This document shows positions 8,637-17,534 of a stretch of 64,000 nucleotides of DNA, in pieces. Each line of letters starts with the position of its first letter. Position 1 is the stretch's first letter. The notes beneath the pieces are model-generated. The model ran no database searches. It had not been told where the DNA came from and saw only the letters and a program-made list of their open reading frames with translations. The position numbers were made by a program, and so were the translations under genes. The stretch lies in the NCBI RefSeq assembly GCF_001598555.1, contig NZ_BCZE01000036.1, positions 19,806 to 83,805 on the forward strand. Direction: 5' to 3'. Origin of the DNA: Novosphingobium rosa NBRC 15208. GTDB taxonomy: Bacteria > Pseudomonadota > Alphaproteobacteria > Sphingomonadales > Sphingomonadaceae.

Positions 8637-9484
8637 CGGGAAATCCTTGAAATGCTGTTGCGCGCCACGGCGGTCAGGGCCAGCCATGCGGCGCGCCCCT
8701 TGCCGTGATGCACCTTGTCGGCCAGCGGATCGCGGGTGAGCAGCATCCGCGTCAGATCCTCGGCCAGAGTTTGAATGATTGCCACTTCGGCGGAAAGGCG
8801 CGCGTCGCGGATCACGCGGGAGAAACCGGCGCTCTGGCGCAGCAGGCCTTGCGTCTTTTCCGCGAGCAGGCGGATCACGCCCAGCAGCCGGGGATCGGCA
8901 CGGTCGCGGCCCAGCGCGCTTTCATCCAGCCCCGCGGCGTTGAGCATCGGCACGGGGATATAGACCCGGTCGATGCCACGGTAATCCTTGCCGCAATCCT
9001 GCAGGTGGTTGATGATCTGCAACGCGGCGCACAGCGCATCGTTCATGCCCCAGGTCGCGCGATCCTCACCATGCACATCGAGCACGAAGCGGCCCACCGG
9101 CATGGCCGAAAGGCGGCAATAGCCGATCAGCCCTTCCCAATCCTCGTAGCGGTTGACGCGGCAGTCCTGCACGAAAGCGTCGAGCAGATCATGGGCATGG
9201 GCCAGATCGATGCCGCGTTCCCGGCAGACATCGCCCAGCGCCATGGCCTCGGGGCTGCCCTTGCCCTCCAGCCCGGCGCGCATATGGGCGAGCAGGCGGA
9301 GCTTTTCGGCAGAGGAGGTGCCTTCGTCATCCGCCACATCGTCGGAGGCGCGGGCGAAGCGGTAATAAGCCATGATCGGCGCGCGCGCATCGGGGCGCAC
9401 CAGCCAGCTGGCGACGGGGAAGTTTTCGCCCTTATGATCCTTGCCGCTGGCGAGGTCGGAGGCCTTCAGGGTTGTTTCAGTCAT
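8633..9484 (-). CDS. hpnC: Hydroxysqualene synthase HpnC
   Basis: HpnC converts presqualene diphosphate into hydroxysqualene. The 283-residue protein opens with KDHKGENFPVASWLVRPDARAPIMAYYRFAR, a signature of HpnC, and carries the acidic motifs ASDDVADDEG and INHLQDCGKDYRGIDRVYIP. ATG 9484 overlaps the hpnB stop (ATGA). It shares the fold of HpnD but not its sequence closely, as expected for this enzyme pair. Confidence 0.93.
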   Translation of the reverse strand: MTETTLKASDLASGKDHKGENFPVASWLVRPDARAPIMAYYRFARASDDVADDEGTSSAEKLRLLAHMRAGLEGKGSPEAMALGDVCRERGIDLAHAHDLLDAFVQDCRVNRYEDWEGLIGYCRLSAMPVGRFVLDVHGEDRATWGMNDALCAALQIINHLQDCGKDYRGIDRVYIPVPMLNAAGLDESALGRDRADPRLLGVIRLLAEKTQGLLRQSAGFSRVIRDARLSAEVAIIQTLAEDLTRMLLTRDPLADKVHHGKGRAAWLALTAVARNSISRISR

Positions 9485-10590
9485 CTTGCGGCTTGCGCCC
9501 GCCCTTTCCACATGCCCCCCCGGCCCCGGTAATAGGCCTGCGCCGAATAGAGCGTGCAGCCCAGATAGAAGATCGCCACCAGCGGCAGCGCCACCACCCA
9601 CAGCGATGAGCGGCGATAGAAAGCCAGCACCGGCAGGTAAAGCGCCAGCATCAAGCCGCAGGCGAGGCCCCCGCCCCAGCCCGCAACACCGACCTGCGTA
9701 AAGGCCAGCGCCCAGGGCGCCAGAAACACCAGCGCCAGACCCAGCATCGTCATCACCAGCAAGACCGGATTGTAGCGCAATTGCGCATAGGCGCTGCGCG
9801 CGATCATCATGCCGATCTCGCGCCAGCCGGTGTAGGGCCGGATCGAGCGGCTGCGGTCGGTCAGCCCCAGCCAGATAGGGCCGGTCTTCTTGATGAGGCC
9901 GCCCAAAGTGCAGTCATCGATCAACGCGCCGCGCATGGCGGCGATCCCGCCCGCCTCTTCCAGAGCCTTGCGCTCCACCAGCACGCAGCCGCCCGCCGCG
10001 CCTGCGACGGGGCCTTTGCGGTTTACCCAGTTGAAGGGGTAAAGCATCATGAAGAACCAGATAAACGCCGGGATCAGCAGCTTTTCGGCCCATGTGCTAC
10101 AATGCAGCTTGGCCATAAAGGAGACCAAGCGCCGACGCCCGCCCAGTGCAATGCCCACCAGCGTGCGCAGCGTATCGGGGGCATGCTCGATGTCGGCATC
10201 GGTCAGCCAAAGGAACTGCGGCGTGCCTGCTTGGGCAATCCCCTGATGAACCGCCCACAGCTTGCCCGTCCAGCCAGCGGCCAGAGGCTGGCCATTGATG
10301 ACAGTCAGGCGCTCCGAGCCCAGAGCGCGGGCGATATTGCCCGTGCCGTCGCTGGAATTGTCATCCACCAGCACGATGCGGAAAGGGCCGGGATAATCCT
10401 GCGCGGCAAGGCTGCCGATCGAGCGGGCGATCACATCGGCCTCGTCACGCGCGGGCACCACGGCGACCACCTCAGGCCAGACATCGGGCCGGGCCAGCGG
10501 GGCGTTGGTGTCACGCTCGCGGCAGGTCCAGAAGCCCGTCAGCGTCAGGCCGATCCAGATTGCTGCCACCAGAAGGCCGAGCAGGGTCAT
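9481..10590 (-). CDS. hpnB: Hopanoid-associated glycosyltransferase HpnB (GT2)
   Basis: This 369-residue family 2 glycosyltransferase has one N-terminal membrane segment (residues 1-20). The GT-A catalytic core includes VVAVVPARDEADVI, FRIVLVDDNSSDGT and the metal-binding region LWLTDADIEH. A block of three or more hydrophobic helices lies near the C terminus (about residues 275-350). HpnB is conserved in hopanoid loci, but I do not know a settled substrate for it. Both ends overlap neighbours by four bases, so it is part of the same transcript. Confidence 0.9.
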   Translation of the reverse strand: MTLLGLLVAAIWIGLTLTGFWTCRERDTNAPLARPDVWPEVVAVVPARDEADVIARSIGSLAAQDYPGPFRIVLVDDNSSDGTGNIARALGSERLTVINGQPLAAGWTGKLWAVHQGIAQAGTPQFLWLTDADIEHAPDTLRTLVGIALGGRRRLVSFMAKLHCSTWAEKLLIPAFIWFFMMLYPFNWVNRKGPVAGAAGGCVLVERKALEEAGGIAAMRGALIDDCTLGGLIKKTGPIWLGLTDRSRSIRPYTGWREIGMMIARSAYAQLRYNPVLLVMTMLGLALVFLAPWALAFTQVGVAGWGGGLACGLMLALYLPVLAFYRRSSLWVVALPLVAIFYLGCTLYSAQAYYRGRGGMWKGRAQAAR

Positions 10591-11591
10591 GCGATCATGC
10601 CCGCCGTGCGGAACCAGTCCACCGCATCGCGCAGCGCTTCGAGATAGGGGCGGGCGTGATAGCCCAGCTCCACCTGCGCCCGCGCGCTGGAATAGAACAT
10701 GCGATGGCGCGCCATCCGCAGCGAATCGAGGGTAACGAAAGGTTCCTTGCCGGTCAGCATCCCGCCCAGCTCGGCAGCAGCAGCAATCGGGAAAAGCGGC
10801 GCGATGGGCAGTTTCACCTTCGGCGGCTTGCGGCCCACCAGAGCGGCAATATCGGCCAGCATCTGGCCCAGAGTCACATCCTGACCGCCCAGCACATAGC
10901 GGCGGCCCAGCTTCCCCCTGGCCTCAGCCAGCAGATGGCCGCGCGCCACATCGTCGACATGGACAAGGTTCATCCCCGTATCGACATAGGCGGGCATCTT
11001 GCCATTGGCGGCCTCCACCACCACACGCCCGGTCGGCGTGGGGCGCACATCGCGCGGGCCGATGGGGGTCGATGGGTTGACGATCACGGCGGGCAGGCCT
11101 TGGCTTGCCACCATCTCCTCGACCAGCCTTTCGGCCACCACCTTGCTGCGCTTGTAGGCGCCGGTGGCCTGCTGCGGCGTGGCGGGATGGTTCTCATCCG
11201 AAACAGCACCATCGAGCGGCAGCAGAGTCGCCACGCTGGAGGTGTAAACCACGCGGCCTACGCCCGCCTTCAGCGCCGCGCCCATCACCGCCTGTGTCAT
11301 GGAGAGGTTGTTGCGCACGATTTCTTCGGGGTCGCGCGCCCACAGGCGGTAATCGGCGGCCACATGGAACAGCGCGCCCGCGCCCTGCATGGCGGCGGCC
11401 ACTGCGCCTTCATCGCGCAGATCGGCCTCGACCAGTTCGCCGGGGAAATCCGCCAGATTGGCACGCGGCGACGAGCCACGCACCACGCCGCGCACCTTGC
11501 GGCCCTGCGCCGCCAGAGCGCGCGCCACGGCGCTGCCAAGAAAGCCGGCGACGCCGGTTACCACGGTGATAGAGGGATCTGGAGCAGTCAC
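10587..11591 (-). CDS. hpnA: Hopanoid-associated sugar epimerase HpnA (SDR)
   Basis: This 334-residue extended SDR has the NAD(P) motif TGVAGFLG at residues 12-19, the catalytic serine in VYTSSVATL, and YKRSK as the YxxxK element. It is the promoter-proximal gene of the reverse hpn operon. The HpnA family is always found with hopanoid genes; its sugar substrate is not established to my knowledge. Its start faces hpnI across a 119-bp gap that holds a palindromic repeat. Confidence 0.9.
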   Translation of the reverse strand: MTAPDPSITVVTGVAGFLGSAVARALAAQGRKVRGVVRGSSPRANLADFPGELVEADLRDEGAVAAAMQGAGALFHVAADYRLWARDPEEIVRNNLSMTQAVMGAALKAGVGRVVYTSSVATLLPLDGAVSDENHPATPQQATGAYKRSKVVAERLVEEMVASQGLPAVIVNPSTPIGPRDVRPTPTGRVVVEAANGKMPAYVDTGMNLVHVDDVARGHLLAEARGKLGRRYVLGGQDVTLGQMLADIAALVGRKPPKVKLPIAPLFPIAAAAELGGMLTGKEPFVTLDSLRMARHRMFYSSARAQVELGYHARPYLEALRDAVDWFRTAGMIA

Positions 11592-11650
11592 AGCGCGGCC
11601 TCCTAAAGGCTTTTACGCGGCATGCAAAGCAGCTAGATTTTGCGGTTGCC

Positions 11651-11695
11651 GCATCGCTTTTGCGAAAAACCGGTTCCCACTTTTTCGCGCGATGC
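11651..11695. repeat. Double-stem GTGGGAACCGG palindrome in the hpnA/hpnI gap
   Basis: An outer stem, GCATCGC (11651-11657) with GCGATGC (11689-11695), encloses an inner stem, GCGAAAAA (11662-11669) with TTTTTCGC (11681-11688). The loop carries CCGGTTCCCAC. A second copy with the core inverted lies at 17535-17579. The two copies keep pairing although the arm sequences differ. It lies in a divergent promoter gap, so it could be regulatory or simply a dispersed repeat. Confidence 0.85.
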
Positions 11696-11710
11696 TCTAA
11701 AGGGCCCACC

Positions 11711-12889
11711 ATGCACGGGATTGAAGCCATCGGTGTTGCGCTTGCCGCCCTTTCGGGGGTGGGCTCGGCGTATCAGCTGGCGCTGGTCCATGCGATCAGG
11801 CGGTTTTTCGCGCATGCTGCCCCGCAGGCCACGCGCGCCGAGCCGGTGACGTTGCTCAAACCGCTCCATGGTGCCGAGCCGAAGCTGGGCGCCAATCTGG
11901 AAACCTTCCTCGCGCAGGATCATGACGCGCCGGTGCAGATGGTCTGCGGCATCAACACGCCCGAGGACAAGGCACGCTCCGCCGTCGAATGGCTGATGGC
12001 GCGCCATCCCAAGGCCGATATCGCGCTCAATCCCGGCCCGCGCCTGCCCGGCGCCAATGGCAAGATCGGCAATCTGGCGGCGATGATGCCGCTGGCCAGA
12101 CACGATATCCTGATCCTCTCCGACAGCGATATGGTGGTGGAACGCGATTACCTCTCCACCGTCACCGCCGCGCTGGATCAGCCGGGCGTGGGGCTGGCCA
12201 CCTGCCTTTACATCGGGCGCGGCGATGCCGGGCCGTGGAGCCAGATCGGCGCGGCGATGATCTCCTTCCAGCAGACGCCCAACATGATCTTCGCGCTGCA
12301 TCATGGCCTGGCCCAGCCCTGCATGGGATCGACCATCGCCCTGCGGCGTGAGACGCTGGAGGCCATCGGCGGCTTCGAAGCCTTCGCCGATGTGCTGGCC
12401 GACGATCATGCCATGGGCGCCGCCGTTGCCGCCATGGGCCAGAGAATCGCCGTGCCGCCCCTTTTGCTCGATCATGCCGGGGATGAGGCCAGCCTCGCCG
12501 AACTCTGGCGCCATTTCCTGCGCTGGGCCGTCACCATCCGCGATCTCAATCCGGGCGGCCATGCCGGGTCCGTGGTGACGCAGCCCCTGCCCCTCGCCCT
12601 GCTCGCCCTGCCCTTCGCGCCCGCCGCCGGAATTGTCGCCATCTGTTGCGCCATCGCCACACGGCTGGCCGTAGCGCTGGCCATTCGTCGTACAGCGCGC
12701 AGAAAGGCGGCGCCGCTATGGTGCATCGCGGCGGGCGATGTGCTAGGCTTCGCCATCTTTTGCGTCAGCCTGATCGCTCGAAAGATTGATTGGCGCGGCG
12801 CAAGCCTTACAATGACAGAGAATGGACGCATCCGGCATGCTCCTGAGCGCGGCCCCCGCGCAAAGGCCGGACCCGCCCCACAGCAATGA
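11711..12889 (+). CDS. hpnI: Bacteriohopanetetrol N-acetylglucosamine transferase HpnI
   Basis: HpnI adds GlcNAc to bacteriohopanetetrol, the first of three steps to the cyclitol ether head group. The 392-residue protein is of the ceramide glucosyltransferase type. It has an N-terminal membrane segment, TLLKPLHGAEPKL, the ILILSDSDM metal-binding aspartates, CMGSTIALRRETLEAIGGF, ADDHAMG as the D/ED element, and a RHFLRW segment like the QxxRW site. Hydrophobic helices follow at the C terminus. ATG 11711 is the first start outside the repeat; the frame is open through the repeat but that is unlikely to be coding. Confidence 0.92.
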   Translation: MHGIEAIGVALAALSGVGSAYQLALVHAIRRFFAHAAPQATRAEPVTLLKPLHGAEPKLGANLETFLAQDHDAPVQMVCGINTPEDKARSAVEWLMARHPKADIALNPGPRLPGANGKIGNLAAMMPLARHDILILSDSDMVVERDYLSTVTAALDQPGVGLATCLYIGRGDAGPWSQIGAAMISFQQTPNMIFALHHGLAQPCMGSTIALRRETLEAIGGFEAFADVLADDHAMGAAVAAMGQRIAVPPLLLDHAGDEASLAELWRHFLRWAVTIRDLNPGGHAGSVVTQPLPLALLALPFAPAAGIVAICCAIATRLAVALAIRRTARRKAAPLWCIAAGDVLGFAIFCVSLIARKIDWRGASLTMTENGRIRHAPERGPRAKAGPAPQQ

Positions 12890-12896
12890 GAGACAA

Positions 12897-14342
12897 ATGA
12901 AGCGGACCCTTTTCCTCCAGGCCCCCTCCTTTGACGGCTATGACGGCGGCGCCGGCGCGCGTTACCAGATGAAGCGCGAAGTCAAGAGCTTCTGGTACCC
13001 CACCTGGCTGGCCCAGCCCGCCGCCATGGTCGAGGGTTCCAAGCTGATCGACGCCCCCGCCCATGACCAGAGCTGGGACGATATCGCGCATGAGTTCGAC
13101 GATCGCGATCTGGTCATCCTGCACACCTCCACCCCCAGCTTCGGCCAGGACATCCGCACGGCGGAGCTGATCAAGCAGCGCAACCCGAACATCCAGATCG
13201 CGATGGTCGGCGCCAAGGTGATGGTCGAGGACGAGAAGAGCCTGCAGGCCTGCCAGGCCGTGGATCTGGTCTGCCGCGAGGAGTATGATTACACCTGCGT
13301 CGATCTGGCCAAGGGCCTGCCGCTCGCCGAGATCGACGGGATCACCTGGCGCGCCGCCGATGGCTCCATCGTGCGCAACAAGGACCGCAAGATGGTCGAG
13401 AACATGGACGATCTGCCCATGGTCTCGCCGATCTACAAGCGCGACCTCAACCCGGTGAAATATTTCGGCGGCTATCAGCGCCACCCTTACGTCAGCTTCT
13501 ACACGGGCCGCGGCTGCAAGAGCCGCTGCACCTTCTGCCTGTGGCCGCAGACCATCGGCGGGCACAATTACCGCTATCGCAGCGTGCCCAAGGTGATCGA
13601 GGAGGTGAAGTACATCCTCGAGAACATGCCCGAGGTGAAGGAAATCTTCTTCGACGACGACACGCTGGCCGATGCCCACGCGCATGTCGTCGAGCTGTCG
13701 CGCGAGCTGCGCAAGCTGGGCTTCGGCACCAAGGGCTTCGACATCACCTGGGGCTGCAACGCCAAGGCCAATGTGCCTTACGATGTGCTCAAGGAAATGA
13801 AGGCAGGCGGCTGCCGCGTGCTGCTGGTCGGCTATGAGAGCGGCAACCAGAAGATCCTGCACAACATCAAGAAGGGCCTGCGCGTCGATGTGGCGCGTCA
13901 GTTCACCAAGGATGCGCACAGCCTGGGGCTAACCATCCACGGCACCTTCATCCTGGGTCTGCCCGGCGAAACGCTGGAGACGATCGAGGAAACGATCAAA
14001 TACGCCATCGAGCTGAACCCCTACACCATTCAGGTGTCGCTGGCCGCGCCCTACCCCGGCACGTTCCTCTACAAGCAGGCGGTGGAAAACAACTGGTTCG
14101 ACGGCAGCGACCATCTGCTGACCGATGGCGGCAACCAGATCGCCCAGCTGTCCTACCCGCATCTCTCCTCCGCCGTGATCTTCGACAAGGTGGAAGAGTT
14201 CTACAAGCGCTACTACTTCCGTCCCCGCAAGATCGCCCAGATCGTGGGCGAAATGGTGCGCGACTGGGATATGATGAAGCGCCGCCTGCGCGAAGGCGTG
14301 GAGTTCTTCGACTTCCTGCGTCGCAGAAAGGAAGCAGCCTGA
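12897..14342 (+). CDS. hpnJ: Hopanoid cyclitol ether radical SAM enzyme HpnJ
   Basis: HpnJ is a radical SAM enzyme with an N-terminal B12-binding-like domain. It is thought to contract the glucosamine ring to give the cyclitol ether head group. The protein has 481 residues, with the CX3CX2C cluster at C207, C211 and C214 (GRGCKSRCTFC). Before it is the ILHTSTPSFGQD region of the B12-like domain. ATG 12897 is preceded by a purine-rich GAGAGA and lies 7 bp after hpnI. The frame is also open to 12822, inside hpnI. Confidence 0.94.
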   Translation: MKRTLFLQAPSFDGYDGGAGARYQMKREVKSFWYPTWLAQPAAMVEGSKLIDAPAHDQSWDDIAHEFDDRDLVILHTSTPSFGQDIRTAELIKQRNPNIQIAMVGAKVMVEDEKSLQACQAVDLVCREEYDYTCVDLAKGLPLAEIDGITWRAADGSIVRNKDRKMVENMDDLPMVSPIYKRDLNPVKYFGGYQRHPYVSFYTGRGCKSRCTFCLWPQTIGGHNYRYRSVPKVIEEVKYILENMPEVKEIFFDDDTLADAHAHVVELSRELRKLGFGTKGFDITWGCNAKANVPYDVLKEMKAGGCRVLLVGYESGNQKILHNIKKGLRVDVARQFTKDAHSLGLTIHGTFILGLPGETLETIEETIKYAIELNPYTIQVSLAAPYPGTFLYKQAVENNWFDGSDHLLTDGGNQIAQLSYPHLSSAVIFDKVEEFYKRYYFRPRKIAQIVGEMVRDWDMMKRRLREGVEFFDFLRRRKEAA

Positions 14343-14398
14343 GCACCAGCCAGGGGGCACCACGCGAGCAGAAGGCGGCGGGTAACGACGGGGGGGGC

Positions 14399-15328
14399 CT
14401 GTCGCGCAAACGCCTTGTTGTCACCGCTGACGATTTCGGCGCCGCCATTGCGGTGAACGAAGCGGTGGAACGCGCCCATGTCGATGGCATCCTTACCGCC
14501 GCCAGCCTGATGGTGGCCGGTGAGGGCGCCGCCGACGCGGTGGAGCGCGCCAAGCGTCTACCCAATCTCGGCGTGGGGCTTCATGTGGTGCTGGTCGATG
14601 GCCAGCCCATCCTTCCGCCCGAACAGATCCCGGCGCTGGTCGGCCCCGACGGCTGGTTCCAGCCCGATATGGTGAAGACCGCCTTCGCCATCGCCTGCAA
14701 CCCCGCCGCGCGGGCGCAAATGCGCGCCGAGGTGAAGGCGCAATTCGCCGCCTTCGCCGCCACCGGGTTGCCGCTCGACCATGTGAATGCCCACAAGCAT
14801 TTCCATATGCACCCGATGATCACCTCGGCGATTCTCGATGCCGGGCGCACGATAGGGATCCCCGCCATGCGCGTGCCGGTGGAGCATGGCGCGCAAGGTT
14901 TCGGCCCCGCCGCCATGCGCTGGTGGGCCGGGCTGCTGGGCCGCCGGTTGAAAACGCGGGGCATCATGGTGAACGACCAGGTGATGGGTCTGGCCCAGAC
15001 CGGCGCCTTCACGCCCGAGGCCATGGCGGCGGCGCTGGAAACCCTGCCCGATGGCCTGACCGAGCTTTACACCCATCCCGCCACGCAGGATGTCTGGCCC
15101 GGCAGCGCGCCGGGCTATCGCTATCGCGACGAGCTGGCGGCGCTGATCGCCCCGGCCACCATCGCTGCCCTCCGCGACAGCGGGGCGCAGCTTGGGCCTT
15201 TCGCCCGCTTTCAAGATAAAATCTTGCCAATTTTACCGAGCAAGACCTTTGGGAGTCTTGCCCAAGACCCATCGCTCAGCGAAGGAATGCAGATCGACCA
15301 CCGCCCTTCGCAGAAAGCCGCCCGATGA
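14399..15328 (+). CDS. hpnK: Hopanoid deacetylase HpnK (YdjC family), start codon non-standard
   Basis: HpnK removes the acetyl group from GlcNAc-BHT. The YdjC/ChbG-like protein has the catalytic KRLVVTADDFG at its N terminus and the zinc site DHVNAHKHFHMHP. No in-frame ATG, GTG or TTG lies upstream of the TADDFG motif as far as I could trace back into hpnJ. The first ordinary start, GTG 14453, falls after the motif. CTG 14399, right after a run of eight G, would give 309 residues starting SRKRLVVTADDFG, so I use it. The alternative is an assembly error near G8 (14390-14397). The end overlaps mlaA by four bases. A tail of about 40 residues after PFARF is unlike the core. Confidence 0.8.
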   Translation: MSRKRLVVTADDFGAAIAVNEAVERAHVDGILTAASLMVAGEGAADAVERAKRLPNLGVGLHVVLVDGQPILPPEQIPALVGPDGWFQPDMVKTAFAIACNPAARAQMRAEVKAQFAAFAATGLPLDHVNAHKHFHMHPMITSAILDAGRTIGIPAMRVPVEHGAQGFGPAAMRWWAGLLGRRLKTRGIMVNDQVMGLAQTGAFTPEAMAAALETLPDGLTELYTHPATQDVWPGSAPGYRYRDELAALIAPATIAALRDSGAQLGPFARFQDKILPILPSKTFGSLAQDPSLSEGMQIDHRPSQKAAR

Positions 15329-16398
15329 TTTTCACCGCCCCGATCGCCGGGCTGGGCCTGGTGCTTGCACCCACTGGAGGTGTTCTGGCACCCACTGTGG
15401 ATGCCCCGGCCCTGACCGTGATCGAGCCCCCGGTGATCACGGCCCCTGCTGCCGATACAACGCCACCAGCAAGCGAGGCGACCTCACCCACCGCTGACCC
15501 CGCCGCAGCACCTCAGCCCGATGCCACCGCGCAAGTCGCCGCTGTCAAGGCCGAGGCCACCAACCCGGCCCCTCTGGGCACCTGCCATGTCTGCGGCCCG
15601 GTCTATGCCGCGCGCGATCCGCTGATCGGCATGAACCGCGTGTTCTACGCTATCAACCAGCCCATCGACCGCTTCATCTTCCGTCCCCCCGCCATGGTCT
15701 ACAAGGCCGTGATCCCCCGCCCCGCGCGCGAAGGCGTGCGCAACGCGCTCTCCAACATCTATTCGCCGGTCACCTTCCTCAACGATGTGGTCCAGCTGCG
15801 CCCCAAACATGCGCTGACCACGCTGGGCCGCTTCGTGATCAACTCCACGCTGGGCATCGGCGGCCTGTTCGACATCGCCAAGCGCAAGCCCTTCCACATG
15901 CAGGGCCACACCAACAGCTTCAGCAACTCGCTGGCCATGCTGGGTATGACCTCCGGGCCCTATCTCTACCTGCCTTTCATCGGCCCCAGCAGCTTCCGCG
16001 ACATGCTTGGCGCGGGCGGCGACACTTTCGCCCAGCCCCTGCTCGTCAACCGCGTCTACAGCCGTCAGGATCGCACGGTGGGGCCAGCCATGCGCCCGCG
16101 CAAGGTGTCCAGCTTCAGCTCCACCCTGTCGCTCTCCACCTTCGGCGTGGTGCTGGCGACATTGAGCGCCCTCGACCGCCGCGCCGAGGCCGATGCCGAG
16201 TTGAAGGCGCTCAAAGCCTCCGCCGTCGATCCCTATGTGGCGCTGCGCGAGGCCTATCTGCAAAATCGCGAGGCCGAGATCGCCGCGCTCAAAGCCAAGG
16301 ACGGTCAGGCCGCGCCCGTGGCCGCCTTCGACGATCCTCTGGCCGATCCAGCAGCGCAGCCCGCGCCTGCCCAGCCAGCTCCGGCTCCGGCAAAGTAA
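15325..16398 (+). CDS. mlaA: MlaA/VacJ-family phospholipid transport protein
   Basis: The 357-residue protein has an Ala/Pro-rich N-terminal stretch of about 80 residues, then the MlaA core: DPLIGMNRVFYAINQPIDRFIFRPPAMVYK, VRNALSNIYSPVTFLNDVVQ, GRFVINSTLGIGGLFDIA, and GPYLYLPFIGPSSFRDMLG. MlaA sits in the outer membrane and takes phospholipids from the outer leaflet. Cysteines in GTCHVCGP are near residue 90, but I see no good lipobox at the start. Overlap with hpnK (ATGA) ties it to the hopanoid operon, where it may handle lipid asymmetry. The C-terminal Ala/Pro tail is low complexity. Confidence 0.88.
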   Translation: MIFTAPIAGLGLVLAPTGGVLAPTVDAPALTVIEPPVITAPAADTTPPASEATSPTADPAAAPQPDATAQVAAVKAEATNPAPLGTCHVCGPVYAARDPLIGMNRVFYAINQPIDRFIFRPPAMVYKAVIPRPAREGVRNALSNIYSPVTFLNDVVQLRPKHALTTLGRFVINSTLGIGGLFDIAKRKPFHMQGHTNSFSNSLAMLGMTSGPYLYLPFIGPSSFRDMLGAGGDTFAQPLLVNRVYSRQDRTVGPAMRPRKVSSFSSTLSLSTFGVVLATLSALDRRAEADAELKALKASAVDPYVALREAYLQNREAEIAALKAKDGQAAPVAAFDDPLADPAAQPAPAQPAPAPAK

Positions 16399-16414
16399 AA
16401 GAGCCTCCGGCGGA

Positions 16415-16447
16415 CAAAGGGCCATCGCCCTTTGCAATCCCTTTATT
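16415..16447. repeat. Solo hairpin related to the 3'-end repeat family
   Basis: CAAAGGG (16415-16421) pairs with CCCTTTG (16428-16434) across the loop CCATCG, then CAATCCCTTTA follows. This is the same plan as the ends of the larger elements (GCGAGGG, six-base loop, CCCTCGC, then GCTCCCTTTA), with paired changes in both arms. It lies between the convergent mlaA and hpnL genes and may act as a terminator. Confidence 0.75.
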
Positions 16448-16503
16448 GTTAGCGCCCCGTACCCTGCATTGCGCTATGAGGTTTTCTGCTACTTCGCAGC
16501 GGG

Positions 16504-17520
16504 TCAGGCCGCTTTGCCCCGCTTGTATTCCAGCCATGGCCAGAACAGCAGGCCCGCGCCAAAGCACACATCGCGCAGGCGCAGCACCAGACTGAACGCC
16601 AGCGCCGTCGCCGGATCGATGCCCACCGCAAGACCCGCCAGCACCGCGCCCGCCTCCTGCATGCCAAGGCCGCCGGGCACGAAGAACAGGATCACGCGGG
16701 CAGAGGTCGCCGCGCTCTCGATCGCCAGCGCGTTGAACAGCGGCAGAGGCACGCCCATCACCATGGCCGCCAGCCACACTTGCACGCCCGACAAGCCCCA
16801 GCCCACCACATGCAGCGCAATCGCCAGCGGCAAGCCCATGCGCTGACGCTGCAATTCGCGACGCATCAGATGGACCTCGGCTGCAGCGCGGCGCCCCATA
16901 CGCGTCTTGCGCCAGCTTGCGTGATGCGCGCTGCGCCGCCACAGGCGCCATGCCAGCACCAGCGCCACCACCGCGCCCAACACCCACAGCCCTGCCGAGC
17001 CGCCATGCTGTGCCTGCTCCATCGCCAGCCCCTGTTTCGAGCCGCCGCGATGCCACCAGCCCCACAGCACCCAGCCCGCCAGCGCCATATAGGGTATCTC
17101 GGCGATCACCTCGGCGGCGACATCCAGCACCCGCAGCGCCACGGCCGAGCGCCCCCGCCCGCCCAGCAGCACCACGACGCGCGCGCCGATGGCCTCGCCA
17201 AGGCCGGGAGGAAAGATCAGCAGATTGTGCCCGGCATCGCGGGTCAAACGCGCGATCAGGCTGGAGCGGAAGGGAATGCCCACTTTCAGCGCCTGCTGCG
17301 CGCAGGTGCAGACCAGAATGGCGATGAATTGCACCGGCAGCGTCACCGCCACCGCCCATGGATCGATGCGATGGATGGCGTCGACGAACAGCTCGCGCAG
17401 GCCGGGATTGGCCAGCACCCCCGCCGCCAGCCCGGCCATAATCAGCAAGGGCACCGCCAAAGCGGCCCAGCGTTTGGCGGAGGCTGCGGGCTTGGCGGTC
17501 AGAACAGGGGATTGATCCAT
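16504..17520 (-). CDS. hpnL: Hopanoid-associated flippase-like membrane protein HpnL
   Basis: The 338-residue polytopic protein belongs to the LPG-synthase transmembrane (AglD-like) family in its hopanoid-associated HpnL branch. About eight hydrophobic segments are visible. The family glycine-rich region reads NLLIFPPGLGEAIGARVVVLLGGRGRSAVALRVLDV and the last loop is VPGGLGMQEAG. The role is thought to be lipid translocation, but this is not shown. It is divergent from hpnN; the gap holds the second GTGGGAACCGG palindrome. Confidence 0.9.
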   Translation of the reverse strand: MDQSPVLTAKPAASAKRWAALAVPLLIMAGLAAGVLANPGLRELFVDAIHRIDPWAVAVTLPVQFIAILVCTCAQQALKVGIPFRSSLIARLTRDAGHNLLIFPPGLGEAIGARVVVLLGGRGRSAVALRVLDVAAEVIAEIPYMALAGWVLWGWWHRGGSKQGLAMEQAQHGGSAGLWVLGAVVALVLAWRLWRRSAHHASWRKTRMGRRAAAEVHLMRRELQRQRMGLPLAIALHVVGWGLSGVQVWLAAMVMGVPLPLFNALAIESAATSARVILFFVPGGLGMQEAGAVLAGLAVGIDPATALAFSLVLRLRDVCFGAGLLFWPWLEYKRGKAA

Positions 17521-17534
17521 GCCGCCCCTCTAGA

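Noticed and set aside
14453..15328. hpnK starting at GTG 14453
   Set aside because: That start would remove the catalytic TADDFG motif that the same frame encodes just upstream.
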